Shown: positions 13,673 through 25,009 of the stretch, piece by piece
Layout: the number at the start of each line of letters is the position of its first letter
How positions within the stretch are numbered: the stretch's first letter is position 1
DNA from: Phylloscopus collybita
Taxonomy: Eukaryota > Chordata > Aves > Passeriformes > Phylloscopidae
Assembly: GCA_027886175.1 (NCBI GenBank)
Contig: JAJNNQ010000142.1
Coordinates: 1,060,501-1,124,500, forward strand
Length of the DNA: 64,000 bases
Reading direction: 5' to 3'
The notes under the pieces: model-generated
The model's database searches: none
Seen by the model: only the letters and a program-made list of their open reading frames with translations
What the model was told of the DNA's origin: nothing
Made by a program: the position numbers and the translations under genes

Positions 13673-14090
13673 CTTCAGTCAGTTCCATTCTCACGGCCCC
13701 GCCGCGTCCGCCCGGCCCCGCGCAGACAAAGGCGGCGGCGGGGGCGGCGCGGGGCCTCCGCCTCCTCCTCCCGCAGCACCAGCAAGGCCGCGACGGAGCC
13801 CCGGCCTCGATTTCCGCGCCCCCGCCGCTGCTGCCGGCTCCGCCCCGGGGAGGCCGCCCGCCCCCAGCGCCCGCCGCGGCCGAGGGAGGCGCTGGCGGGG
13901 CCCGGCGGGTCCGGCGGGTCGGCGGCCGAGGGAGGCGCTGGCGGCGGCGGCGCTGGAGCGGCTGTGCCGGTGCGGCCCCGCCGAGCGCCTCCGCCTCCGC
14001 CCGCCCCCCGCCGCCGCCGCACTGCGCAGCCGCGCGCGCACGCGCCGCCGTCACCCATTGGCCGCTCGGGCGGTGCCCGCCGCAAGGCAC
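13673..14090 (-). other. NSD3: NSD3 untranslated first exon (5' limit uncertain)
   Basis: The donor GACTGAAG/GTGAGC at 13673/13672 on the minus strand sits in the CpG island, and the next acceptor on that strand that fits is at 8063. The exon has no in-frame start for NSD3, so it is 5' UTR. Its start site is not visible; it probably lies between 13.75 and 14.08 kb, downstream of the ACTACA-type motif. Confidence 0.65.
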
Positions 14091-14107
14091 CATGGGAGAT
14101 GTAGTTC
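14091..14107 (-). promoter_or_regulatory. ZNF143-like (SBS) motif upstream of NSD3
   Basis: The minus strand reads GAACTACATCTCCCATG. The ACTACA core followed by TCCCA fits the ZNF143/Staf motif found in many CpG-island promoters. It is called by pattern only. Confidence 0.5.
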
Positions 14108-14609
14108 GGTCGGGGGTGGCGGTGGAGTGACCCCCGAGGCGGACCCGGGGAGAAGAGAGGACTGGGCCGGATTTGTGTCCATTTCTGGGCTCCTCGGTCA
14201 AAATGGACAAGAGACTGGGCTGGGAATAGCTCTAAGAAAGGAAATTTAATAAGTGATTCTGCTCCTCACTTTAGGGACCTTGCTAAAGGCCCTTGTACAG
14301 CGCAGGAACAGCCATAGATAACTCTCCTCGGGAACAAGAGAGGAGACTCATCTTTTTCCCTCATTCACCCAGGAAAACCTCTTTTAAACATAATCTAAAT
14401 GTGTTTAAATCCCAGTTTTGTACTCGGAGCTCTGGCTGCAGACTCGGGAGCTCTGTCTCCTTTTCCATCCATCTACCCCATTTTATTTTCTATTTCTAAA
14501 AATACTGTGCATCTGTTTGGGCATCCATTAGCCAAAGGGTTCCAGAGCCTTTTTTTACTGGGGCAATGAAATGTTTTTTCCCCTCTAGTCTCTGAAAACC
14601 AGGTAGTAT

Positions 14610-14670
14610 TTCATGGAATCTCAGAATGGCTCAGGTTGGAAGGGACCTTAAAAATTTCAAGGGATCAAGT
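14610..14670 (-). mobile_element. CR1 LINE 3' fragment (minus orientation)
   Basis: The stretch contains CAGGTTGGAAGGGACCTTAA preceded by a degenerate GAATCTCAGAATGG. This is the reverse complement of the avian CR1 3' end. It is short and decayed, and its inner boundary is unclear. Confidence 0.75.
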
Positions 14671-14894
14671 CACCTGACACCTGCTGAGAACGTTTCCCCA
14701 GCAGTCAACGTGTTCCATCTGCTCCTCCGACACACAGGATTGGACTGTTTGTCTCACACATGTTGGGGCTTCACTTTCTCCTCTGACACCTCATTCCATG
14801 CAAAGCCATTGCCCGAGCACAGAGGAGTTTGCTCTGCTGCCTCCCAACACACACAGAGCTGCTCCCAAGGGGTTTTGTGTATTTATGGGCACAG

Positions 14895-15130
14895 GATGGA
14901 GAGACACCACTGACAAGGGCCTGCAGTGACCGGACGGGGGAATGGCGTCCCACTGCCAGAGCGATGCTGGGAAGGACTCTTCCCTGCGAGGTTGGAGAGG
15001 CCCTGGCACAGGCTGCTCAGGGAAGCTGTGGCTGCCCCATCCCTGAACATGTCCGAGGCCCGCATGGACGGGGCTGCTGGGAGGTTCCCTTCCCACGGCA
15101 GGGGCTGCAACTGGATGTGCTTTAAGACCC
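14895..15130 (+). mobile_element. CR1 LINE 3' fragment (plus orientation)
   Basis: The order of GGTTGGAGAGGCCCTGGCAC, GGAAGCTGTGGCTGCCCCAT, GGCAGGGGCTGCAACTGGAT and GTGCTTTAAGACCC follows the terminal part of avian CR1 elements. The terminal octamer repeats are missing. It lies immediately before the LETM2 CpG island. Confidence 0.75.
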
Positions 15131-15232
15131 CGTGACGGGGAGCAACGGGTCCCGTTCCGGGCAGGCCCCAGTGTGGCTCCGCCAGAGACTTCAAGGCCCC
15201 CTCGGGCCGACCCCGAGTGCCCGCCGTGCACA

Positions 15233-15291
15233 TGACGTCATGCACACCTCCCCCGATTCGCGATGACGTCACGACTCTGCCCGTGACGTCG
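15233..15291 (+). promoter_or_regulatory. Cluster of three CRE sites
   Basis: TGACGTCA stands at 15233-15240 and 15264-15271, and TGACGTCG at 15284-15291. The first two are perfect palindromic CREB/ATF sites. A half-type TGACGTCT follows at 15409-15416. Such a cluster beside CCAAT boxes predicts CREB/ATF-family control of LETM2. Confidence 0.7.
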
Positions 15292-15319
15292 CCGCACGCC
15301 GCCGCCGCCGTTCTCGCAC

Positions 15320-15422
15320 CCAATCAGCGGCTTTTCCCGAGGACGCCTCGGGTCAGGCCCCGCCCTGCTCCGCTCCCATTGGGCGGACCTCCAGCAGGGT
15401 CGGGATTCTGACGTCTGATTGG
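15320..15422. promoter_or_regulatory. CCAAT boxes (NF-Y type)
   Basis: CCAATCAG lies at 15320-15327 on the plus strand. ATTGG cores lie at 15378-15382 and 15418-15422, the latter as GATTGGCT. Their spacing and position just ahead of the LETM2 first exon fit NF-Y sites. Confidence 0.6.
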
Positions 15423-15815
15423 CTAATGTCAAGGAGGCGCGGTGCGGCGCGATGGCGTCACGGCGCAGGAACCACAGATCGGCGAAGTGTCAGAGCGGCG
15501 CGCGCGGGGCACGACGGGACGGGTGGGAGGGGCGGGTGGTGTGCGGCCGGCGGTGAGCGGAACCGGAACCGGGACCACGAGCAGGGGATCAGCGGAACCG
15601 GGACGGGGATCGGCATCACCGGGACCGGCACGAGCACAAGGGGCAGCACAGCCCGGTCGGCCCGGCCGGGGACCCGTGGGAGTCCCCGGTCCGGCCCCGA
15701 CGCGCCCGGCAGCGGCTCGGGGATGGGTCCGGCCGGGCCCCGGCGCCCCCCGGCGCCCCCCGGAGCTGCCGCCGCCCTCCGCCGCTGCCGGGGGTGAGGT
15801 CCCCCCGCCCCAGCC

Positions 15816-15862
15816 ATGGCTGCGTGCGGCTGTAACGCGCTCCTGGCCGCGGCCAGGGCCAG
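15816..15862 (+). CDS. LETM2: LETM2 exon 1, presequence
   Basis: The start ATG at 15816 has a good context (CAGCCATGG). The 47 coding nt give MAACGCNALLAAARA plus a split arginine/serine codon, then GTGAGG. The Ala/Arg composition without acidic residues fits the start of a mitochondrial targeting sequence. The human protein starts with a similar pattern (NSVLAIARTR as recalled). Confidence 0.85.
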
Positions 15863-16175
15863 GTGAGGCCCGCGTTCCCCCGGGCTCTGTTCGGTGCGGG
15901 GTGGGCACGAACCTCTGGGGGTTTGTTTGCCGCTGCCTCCTTTGATCCCATTGCCTGGTAAAACCACTTCCGAGAGACGCTGCGGAGGTTTCCCCCCGAG
16001 AGATGAGTTGCTAGCACAGGGCAGGGTCTCAGCATTTCAGCCGTTGCTGAAGGATCAGGATCTTAGCCACAAAATCAATTTTACGAGGTTGACTTGGTGC
16101 TGAGGAGGTCCGTGGGGGTGCGATGCCTCGGCACTTTGGCATCACTGCCCTGTTCTTACTAAAACAACTCTCTAG

Positions 16176-16620
16176 TTTCAGAGGCTGCCATCTCCTGGCA
16201 CACTCCAGCCCTCTGTACTCTCCAGGCGTTGCTCTTGTCCATCTGGTGGATTCCCAGTTAACCTGGACTCCCAGGGACCCCAAACCCCATCCCTGGCCAC
16301 GCCATGCCTGCCTGGGCGCTGCCCTGCCTCGCTCACCTGCCCACACCTTGCACACCTCCACCAGCCCACGGCAGCAGCTACCAGGTGATTCCTTGCCCCA
16401 GCGAAGTCCTGGAAACCAGGGGGCTAAACCTGCTAAAACTCTGACAAAGCAGATCTTAGAGGCTCCTGCGGGAAAAAAGTCCTTGCGCCAAAAAGTTGTG
16501 GATGAGCTGAAGCATTACTACCACGGATTCCACCTGCTCTGGACTGACACCAAGCTGGCTGCCAGGATGGTGTGGAGGCTGCTCCATGGGCAGGTGCTCA
16601 CCAGGAGGGAGAGGCGAAGG
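16176..16620 (+). CDS. LETM2: LETM2 exon 2, start of conserved core
   Basis: The 445-nt exon starts after CTCTCTAG, or six bases later after TTTCAG (then 16182); both keep the frame. The variable first two thirds end with the conserved LHTSTSP motif, close to the LHTSTC motif where the mature LETM protein begins. Then follow [20 protein letters not shown] and [18 protein letters not shown], the opening of the LETM1 core (to residue 164). The exon ends exactly on a codon before GTGAGT. Confidence 0.93.
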
Positions 16621-16644
16621 GTGAGTGCCACAACACCTGGATAA

Positions 16645-17010
<366 letters not shown>

Positions 17011-17130
17011 TGAGCCAAGTGGGACAGTTGGAAGGCTGTGCTGCAGACAGGGATCAGAAGGAATGTGCACAGCAATTACATTTCCCACATTGTATTTTCT
17101 AATTTATAATTTTGTATTTCCCAAATGAAG

Positions 17131-17265
17131 GAAGAAAAGCTGAAGAAGAAGTTAAATGCCAGGCTGGAGTTAGCCAAGTTTCTGCGGGAGACCATTGCAG
17201 AGATGGCCAAAAGGAACAAAGCAGACACAGGAAAAGGGAAACAGTTCTCCTCTTACCTGCACGAG
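17131..17265 (+). CDS. LETM2: LETM2 exon 4, charged helix
   Basis: This 135-nt exon (residues 213-257) encodes EEKLKKKLNARLELAKFLRE and TIAEMAKRNKA, a Lys/Glu-rich helix likely to be coiled coil on the matrix side. The acceptor is weak in pyrimidines (CCCAAATGAAG) but the phase and family match are good. The donor is GAG/GTAGGA. Confidence 0.92.
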
Positions 17266-17458
17266 GTAGGATGGGCCGTGCTGGGGAAGGCAGCCACGGC
17301 ACAGATACACCTTCAGTGCTGCTGGTTTGGGCAGAGAACACAGGATTTGTACCAGGATTGTGGAGATGTTTGAAAGCACAGAGCTGCCCTGTCAGGTGCT
17401 GTTCCCTGGGTGCCTGCCTGCTGTCAGAGCCTGGAAGGGTGCACCTTTCACCCTGTGA

Positions 17459-18106
<648 letters not shown>

Positions 18107-18119
18107 TAGAGTGGAGGGG

Positions 18120-18510
<391 letters not shown>

Positions 18511-18851
18511 TGACATGGGCTGCTGTGGCCAGGTTCCTCAGAGGACAGATTCCAGGCAGTGGTCAGGTACAGCAGGCACAGCTTTATGAGAATTCGTGCA
18601 TCAGTTTCAAGCTGGATCCTCACCTGCAGAGCTGAGCTCTAAGGCATGAAGCTTATGTCCTAGACAAATAAAACCAGGGCCGGACAGAAGCCAGGTGAAC
18701 TGGGGGGGTATCCCTAACTCTTCAGAGCCATTGCTTCTCATTAAACTAACTTAAAACTGTAAGATTGCTTTAAGGACAGAGAGTGCTGTATTAATAAATA
18801 CCCACACAGAGCCAATATGAAGCAACTTTTCCTTCTGTTTTCTTCCAACAG

Positions 18852-18962
18852 TGGCTGGATCTGCATTTAAAGGAGAATGTTCCTTCTTCTCTCCTCCTGC
18901 TTTCCCGTGCCTTGTACTTAATAGACCTAAAGCCACAATCTGTTCCCATTCCACAGAACAAG
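18852..18962 (+). CDS. LETM2: LETM2 exon 7 (GC donor)
   Basis: This 111-nt exon (residues 366-402) encodes WLDLHLKENVPSSLLLLSRA and LYLIDLKPQSVPIPQNK. It is the last strongly conserved block. The only donor that joins in frame to exon 8 is AAG/GCGAGT, a GC-AG intron. A GT three bases further on would give an immediate stop after joining. Confidence 0.9.
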
Positions 18963-19093
18963 GCGAGTTGTTTGAATAAAACTTTTAGGTTAATAGCTCA
19001 ACCATTATACATTGTAAAAACGAAGGAATGTGATAGGAATCTTGTTTTCTGATCCTACAAGTGGACTGAAGTTATGACTGTGTTCTTCTGCAG

Positions 19094-19180
19094 ACGGGTG
19101 AAGCTGCTGGAGTGATGACATCCGTGCGTGAAGGTCAGGAGACCCTCCTGGATCCTGCCCCTGTTGTACAAGGAAGAAAG
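19094..19180 (+). CDS. LETM2: LETM2 exon 8, variable tail
   Basis: This 87-nt exon (residues 403-431) starts after TTCTGCAG with TGEAAG, matching SGEAP in the mammalian protein, and ends at AAG/GTTAGG. It is a poorly conserved, probably disordered tail. Confidence 0.82.
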
Positions 19181-19888
19181 GTTAGGAATAGCAGTCTGCA
19201 AGCAGGAAAACATGTGCTGAAATCGTTGGGAACTGAGTGTGACCAAACCTTTCCAAAGCTGGACAAAACCAATGTTTGACACCGTGGCACAGAGCACGAG
19301 CAGTGTCTGTTCTTGCATTGTGTGGATGTTTTCCCCCGTGCCTCTGAAATCAGAGCAGTTGCATGTTCTGATTTCAGAGGCAAAGGAAGGGAACAGGGAT
19401 CTGCTGTGGCACAGCTGGTCCTGTGGCTGGGAGCAGCTGGTTATTCAGTACCAGGTACTGGCTCCCAGCCAGGGAGGACTTGACCTGAATTGCTTCAGGC
19501 CTCAGCCCAGGTACATTCAGCTCAGAGAAGGCAGTTAAAGAGGACTTGTTTTTAGCCCTCTTACTGAATTTGGGTTCAGTTGTCCAGGACAAAATGAGCC
19601 AAAATATCTAGAGTAAGAAAGCCAGAGCATATGGTTCTCAGCATCACGCTGCAGTGAATTCCTTAGATTAATCCCAGCTGATAAAAGCAGCAGCAGGAAT
19701 CAAAGAATATTGTATCAACTGCCAGAAATATTTCCACACAGTTAAATTGCGCTGGGGAAACAATGGAAATGCCAGCACAGCTTTCACAGAGTGAGCAGGG
19801 AACAGCCTTGCTCAGAAGGGAGAAGGGGCTGGGGGGTTTGGCCCTTTCTGAGAGGGTTCTGTGACTTACAGCTGCTTTTTCCTTAAAG

Positions 19889-19963
19889 AGTGAAGAATTT
19901 GCATCCCAGCCAAGAGAGAAATTGCCATTCTCAGAAGCATCAGTGAAGCCTCCCCCACGAGAG
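19889..19963 (+). CDS. LETM2: LETM2 exon 9, variable tail
   Basis: This 75-nt exon (residues 432-456) has a TCCTTAAAG acceptor and a GAG/GTGAGC donor. It encodes SEEFASQPREKLPFSEASVK and PPPRE. Phases fit both neighbours. The FIQPPPVTSS stretch in the mammalian protein may correspond. Confidence 0.78.
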
Positions 19964-20562
19964 GTGAGCTTGTCAGAGTTCTTACACTTCCCAAAAGAGA
20001 TTGTTCTTCACACAGCTTGCAGCCAAACCATGGTACAGGATGCTGTGAACGCTGAGTTCAAGGAGCAGCTGGAGAAGCTGGATGAGAACTGCACTGAGGG
20101 CTGTTCAATACAAAAATACCACACATGACAGAGAGCAGTCAAACTGGGGGAGGGAGCAGAGCACTGGGGGAATTGCTGGTATGTCCTTGTATGCTTCCTT
20201 CATAATCTGCCTTGGGCCAGCAGGACAGACCAGCCTTCCCTTGGAGTCACCAGGGTGTTAAGAGCCACTTCTTATCTGTAAAAATATTTCTGCAGTGATT
20301 GTCTATGTTTTGCCCATTTTCTTTCTGTGGGTATTTGATTTCAATTCAGGTGCTTATGTGCACATCTGGGGATGCTGCTTCAGGCACGTTTGGGAGTCCA
20401 GACAGACTCCTGTCTCCTTTAACCTGAAGAACTTTGCTCCCCATCAGCTGTTACTCTCCAGAGCAGCTTCCCATGCTAAATGGGATGACACCCTCAGAAA
20501 AAGTTTTGAATTTCAAGAAACATTTGTACTGCCTAAAATCTGCCCTTTTCTTTTGCCCCTAG

Positions 20563-20613
20563 ACCAAAATGGAAGCGTCCCAGAGCAGCAAGGCCGGTGC
20601 CAACGGAGCCTAA
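20563..20613 (+). CDS. LETM2: LETM2 last coding exon, stop
   Basis: After TTTTGCCCCTAG the frame gives TKMEASQSSKAGANGA and a TAA at 20611-20613. The ending resembles the mammalian C-terminus (NSKASSKGA). The same exon continues as the 3' UTR. Confidence 0.88.
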   Translation, partial: TKMEASQSSKAGANGA

Positions 20614-21835
20614 CCTGGTGCCAGCACCGGGAGGAAGCAGCTTCCATCTCCACACCTCCTGCAAAGGGAGCAGGGGTTTCTCAGGAGGCCACTCCACACA
20701 ACCAGGCAATAGCCCTCAGGGGCCTCTCTCTCTGTCCCAAGCTTGTTAGCAACTAGGCCACTGCTGTCTGGATGGCCCCAGACATCTCATTCGAGCTGGA
20801 TCCTTGTCCTGCTACTTTTAACTTATGGTGTAAATATGTTAATAATGGTGCTGCTGTCTGTGCTGTTCCTGAGCAGGTGTTTGTGCTTAGCAAAGGCAGT
20901 TTTTCATGTCAGAATGGCTGTGCACAGAGCAAGCTGGGCTGGGTGTCCAGCACAGCCTGCTCTGCAGCGTGAAATCCTCTGCAGGAACATCCCCACGCAC
21001 CCAGGGCCAGCAGCTTGTCCTGAGTGTCACAGCTCAGGCTCTTGGTCCTGATTGGGGTGTTCTAACCAGCAGCCAGCCCACAACGACCCACGTGGCCACA
21101 GTTTCACTGGGGAGGGCAACCACAGGGAAGGAGGGAGCAGCACTCGGTGCTGTGGTGGAACTGATCAGACCTTGCTGGGCAGGGGCAGAGCAGTGACAGG
21201 AGCAGCCTCCACCTGTGAGTGTTTGCTTCCCCAGTGAGAGCTGTGCAGGTGCCACGCACTGTGAGTCAGACTTGCACTTTCAGGATCCCTCTGGGTCACG
21301 TGAGGGAGCAACCCAGGACCTGCACACCTTCCCAAGTGTGGAGATTTGGTTAAACCAGGCTCAGAGTACACACCAAGTGCTCTCCATACTTTACAAAGTG
21401 ACTCCTCACACGCTCCAGTGATGACTCAGTTTTTGCCAGACTCTCAGAGGATACTGAAAAGCTGTTTTTAGCATTTGTTAAATTTTTTACTCTGTCCAAT
21501 GTAAATGCTGAGAGATTACATTATGGTTTTTAAAGATGTATATTTATACTTACTGTAAAATTAGATTTGGTGCTAAGTAGGAATGAAATATCTCTTCCAG
21601 AGGTCAGACAACCTTTAGACAACTGAAAGCCAGTTCTCCAAGGTCAGGTGTGAGCAGCACTTTAAACCTGAGGCCTCAGGCTCCTACAGCAGCACTGAGG
21701 CAGCTGTCAGGTGTTCTGTGTCCTTAGCTCTGGACCTGAACCTCTCCTTGTCCATCCAGCCCGTCCGTAGTGCCGGATCCATGTCTAATAAATGGGAGCA
21801 AATGTTATTTCAATAAAATAACACCCTTGCTGTGA
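20614..21835 (+). other. LETM2: LETM2 3' UTR
   Basis: About 1.2 kb from the stop codon to the poly(A) signals, without any further exon. The last third (21450-21570) is AT-rich, as often seen near mRNA ends. The cleavage site is inferred. Confidence 0.7.
21787..21817 (+). terminator. LETM2: LETM2 poly(A) signals
   Basis: Two AATAAA hexamers stand at 21787-21792 and 21812-21817, followed by a TTGCTGTG stretch that could serve as the downstream element. Cleavage is expected near 21830. Confidence 0.75.
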
Positions 21836-24800
21836 GTCACTGCTGCCTCTTAGCGCCGTAACCAGGGAAGGCATCTCCTCCCACCTGGTGTTCCAGCCTG
21901 TGGCTGCTCCAAATCCCAAACCCGGCTGAATTTCTCCTGGCAGCCTTTGGAACCTCAGGGAGGTTTGAAATGATCAGGTAAGGGCTCCTTCATTTGCCAG
22001 CCAGCCTCCACCAGCCCGGAGAGCTTCCTGCTCCATCCCAGCACCGAGCTGTGCTCCCGCAGAGCTCCTGCCTGGCAGCCCCTGCTCCAAGCGGAGGGAG
22101 AGGAGGAGGCTGGCGGGTGTCCTGGGCGGGATGAAGGCAGAGCCAGCCAGCGCCGGCTGCCGAGGGAGCAGCACATTCCTCTGCTGAGAGGTTTCACAGA
22201 TGGAGAGTGAGGAGGGGCTGGCGGGGAGCCCGGGCATCACCTGGGCACCGCCTTTCCGTGGGTGGGCTCTGGGTGGGCTCTGGTGCCTCCCACGTCCCCA
22301 TCCTCCAGCCATGCCTGCCCCACCATGACCACGTCCCACTGGTTGTGCGAGGGCTCGTGTGTCCATTTGCCTCCCGTGATTTCAGTTTGGAAAGATCTGG
22401 AAGCTGGGACTTGCTCTTCCTTGGGTTTCCTGCGGTGACCCCCAGCCCCACACCCGGGTTCAGCCTGAAGCGAGCACGGGCTGGCAAAGCCTCCCTCCTC
22501 CAGGGGAGCCGGGCCCTGGAGCAGGCAGAGGGGATGAACCCGAGGCCAGACCCCTTACACACCTCTGAAAAAAAAAAAACATTTTCAGATCAAAAATCCC
22601 CTCCTCCTCCAGCCTGACAGGTCACTGCTGCAGGGCTCTGGGGGATGTGCCTGTGCCTCACCTCTGGCTGGCACACCGGGACCCCAGGCACTTTCCCAGG
22701 CCCCCTGTACCCTGCAGACACAGAGGGGAGAGGCAGCAATTCTGCTTCATGACCTTCCCAGCGAGGGGAGGAAACGACCCCCGTGGAGCCCCATAAATCA
22801 CGGGATTCTGTTCTGCAACGTTGGGCAAATGAAACGCTGCAGAGATCCAAGGCCGTGTGTGCTTTGGCGTGGGGAGAGCTTTTCCAGCCACGCTGGTGCC
22901 AAACACCTTCCCGTCTCCCCTCAGCCTGGAGAACCAGCTCCTCTGCTGTTTATCCTTCCCCCGGGCACCCTCACTCCATCGCCGCTCCAGCCCGGAGCCG
23001 GGGCTTGTGGCGCCCGTGTCCGTCCCAGCCCGCGCCGTGGCCGTGCCCGGGATCGGGGATTTCTGCTGGATGCTGCTCCTGTGCCAGCGCCAGCCCCGGG
23101 CCTGGCGTCAGCCTCTTCCCCAGAAAGCTGCTGGGGAAAGATGCCCCGGTCAGCACTTTTGGAGGAGATTAGTATTCAGAGGGAAAAGCGGTGATTTAGT
23201 GCGGCCCAAGCACAACAAAGGCTGGGATTTACAGCTCCCGGATCCCAGCGCCACATTCCTGCAGCCCTTCGGCCTCTGCTGTAAACGTGGAACAAAGGAG
23301 ATGGAGCTTTATCCTGAAGTCATGTGGGACAAGGGCTCCATTGTCAAACCTTGCATGGAGCGGGATGGGGTGCAGGTGGCAACGTCCCCAAGGTGTCCCC
23401 AGGGATGGTCCCAACCCACTGCCCCTCAGGCTGACCATCCTGCTTCTCCTCATGGTGCCCGACAGGGCCCAGGACAGCAAGGGTTTGGGGGAGCCCCAGC
23501 TGCACTCACCTGGCTCTTTCTCTGCTCGGCTGTGGGTGGCCAGGTGGGCTGCAGCGGGACCCTGGGGTCCTGCTGACCCCACAGCTGGGTGGGACACAGG
23601 GTGGGAGCGGCTGAGGGGGCTCAGCCATGGCCCCCAGGCTGAGAGGGATCGTTCCCCAGCATCTGCTGAGGCGTGGGATCCACGCCAAGGTGGGGTGGCA
23701 CAGGAGGCTCCTGCCACGGCTGGCAGGGGCACAAAGCCCAGCTCAGCGTTGGCAGAGAAGCCACGTCCTGGGCTGGGGCCAAGGGATTGTCCTGGCCCTG
23801 CACAGTCCCAGGGCTTTAAAAGGAGAGAACAAGGAAGGCGAGGAGTGGAGAAGACAAAGGATTGTGAGAGCCAAACGTGGTGCAGGCCAAGCACTCAGCA
23901 GCCCCTGATGCCCAACACACCCCAGCACTCCTGAGGGGCTCCTGAGGGCAGCACCTTCAGATCCTCCACTGCTCCAGAGCCATTTCCCCAGGGACTCTAT
24001 CCCATCTCCCTCCTGAGCAGAGCCCCTGGTGCTGGAGGGGCTGCAGGCACCCCCTGGGCAGGCTCCCTGCTGGGGGTGCTTTTTGGGAGGTCAGTTTTGG
24101 GGTGTGCCCATCCCCCGGACTGCCCACATGGAGAGGATGGCTTACCAGGAAGAGCAGAGAGGAGCTGAAATCTTCCTGCTGGGGTCCAGCACTCAGGCAG
24201 CCCTGTCCCCTCAGCCTCCGTGGCTCCTGCTGGGTGTCAGCCAGGGCAGCACCCCGGGGACCCCCCATGCCGGTGTCCCCACGGAATGCAGCGGGCACCC
24301 AGCTGCACGTGCCCCTTCCCCGGCCCGGCAGCGAGCACCAGCAGCTCTGCTGCAGCTGCTCTGCTTATTATCATATTTAATTGCCCTCCTGGTAACCCCA
24401 GGAAATGAGCAGGAGACGGTGAGAGCTGCAGTTCGGGATGATGTAAACACCAACTCCAGCTCTCCCTGCGCCTCGCCAAGCCGGTCCCGGAGAGAGCAGT
24501 GATTTGTGGAGCCCCCCAGCCCCGCTCCCCCCGCCTGGGCTGAGAGTTTAATCCAGGGCCGCAAATTCAACATAAATCACTTGATTAAAAGCTCTACTTA
24601 ATTTAAAGGGGGTGGGGGGTGGGCAGAGTGCAGCTGATCGATTTAATTTACACCGGGAAATAGCAACAAGCAGATGCATTTAAAAAGGCCGGAGAGGCCG
24701 GTGATGCTGCAGCTGCCTCAGCTTAACCATTTAAGGGCTCTGGAGGCTGGCAGCCCCTCTCACCCCCTCCCTCCCTCCCTGCACGCTCAGCCACCTCCCA

Positions 24801-25009
24801 CACCACTGCCCACGCCCCGTGGGGTGCAGGGCGCTAAAACTTTTTTTGTGAGGAGTGCTGGAGCCGTGAAAAACCGAATTCCCACAAAACCACTCAGGGC
24901 TGCTCCCTGAGCATCATCATCCCAAACTGCTGCTGGGATGGGCTCGAGCACCCAGAGCCCCGACAGCCCCCTCCCCATCGCCCTCCAGGGATGGGCCATG
25001 GGTGGCCAA
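21836..25009. other. Spacer between convergent LETM2 and FGFR1
   Basis: No gene was found between the two 3' ends. The stretch is GC-rich with a poly(A) run at 22568-22579. A block at about 24360-24690 is AT-rich, with TTTAATTGCC, TTGATTAAAAG and CGATTTAATTTAC motifs, and looks unlike its surroundings (see findings). A (CCCT)n tract lies near 24760-24780. Confidence 0.6.

Larger units (their letters stand above)
1..14090 (-). other. NSD3: NSD3 gene, 5' half (partial at window edge)
   Basis: NSD3 (WHSC1L1) is a nuclear histone H3 lysine-36 methyltransferase of the NSD family that also acts as a BRD4 partner. One untranslated exon and six coding exons are visible, all with GT-AG borders and matching phases, giving residues 1 to about 567. 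This covers the N-terminal region, the ET-binding motif and the PWWP domain. The PHD fingers, second PWWP and SET domains would lie beyond position 1. The 3' end of the gene is off the window. The 5' limit is approximate, since the start site cannot be read from sequence alone. The next gene, LETM2, is head to head. Confidence 0.95.
13400..14130. promoter_or_regulatory. NSD3: CpG island promoter of NSD3
   Basis: This is a dense run of CpG and GC boxes around the NSD3 first exon. Near its outer edge the minus strand carries ACTACATCTCCCATG (14105-14091), which resembles the ZNF143/SBS promoter motif. A CCAAT box on the minus strand lies near 14056-14061. There is no TATA box. This is a typical housekeeping promoter. 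Confidence 0.75.
14110..15170. other. Spacer between NSD3 and LETM2 promoters
   Basis: About 1 kb separates the two CpG islands. The first part (14110-14600) shows nothing clear. The second part is made of two CR1 fragments in opposite orientations. No exon was found. Confidence 0.6.
15170..15870. promoter_or_regulatory. LETM2: CpG island promoter of LETM2
   Basis: This GC-rich, CpG-rich stretch surrounds the first LETM2 exon. It contains a set of CRE octamers and CCAAT boxes (listed separately) and a GGGCGG box at 15381-15386. A simple GGGACCGG/GGAACCGG-type repeat occupies about 15550-15640. There is no TATA box. The start site probably lies between 15.42 and 15.6 kb. Confidence 0.75.

Noticed and set aside
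13329..14249. Frames of 200-293 codons on both strands around the NSD3 first exon
   Set aside because: Same composition effect in a CpG island. The NSD3 exon here has a donor and no coding match.
15426..15967. Frames of 120-170 codons around the LETM2 first exon
   Set aside because: GC-rich shadows. The LETM2 start at 15816 is supported by its presequence, Kozak context and the phase of the next exon.
22857..23934. Overlapping frames of 215-239 codons in the LETM2-FGFR1 spacer
   Set aside because: No family match. Several frames on both strands are open at once, as expected in GC-rich non-coding DNA.
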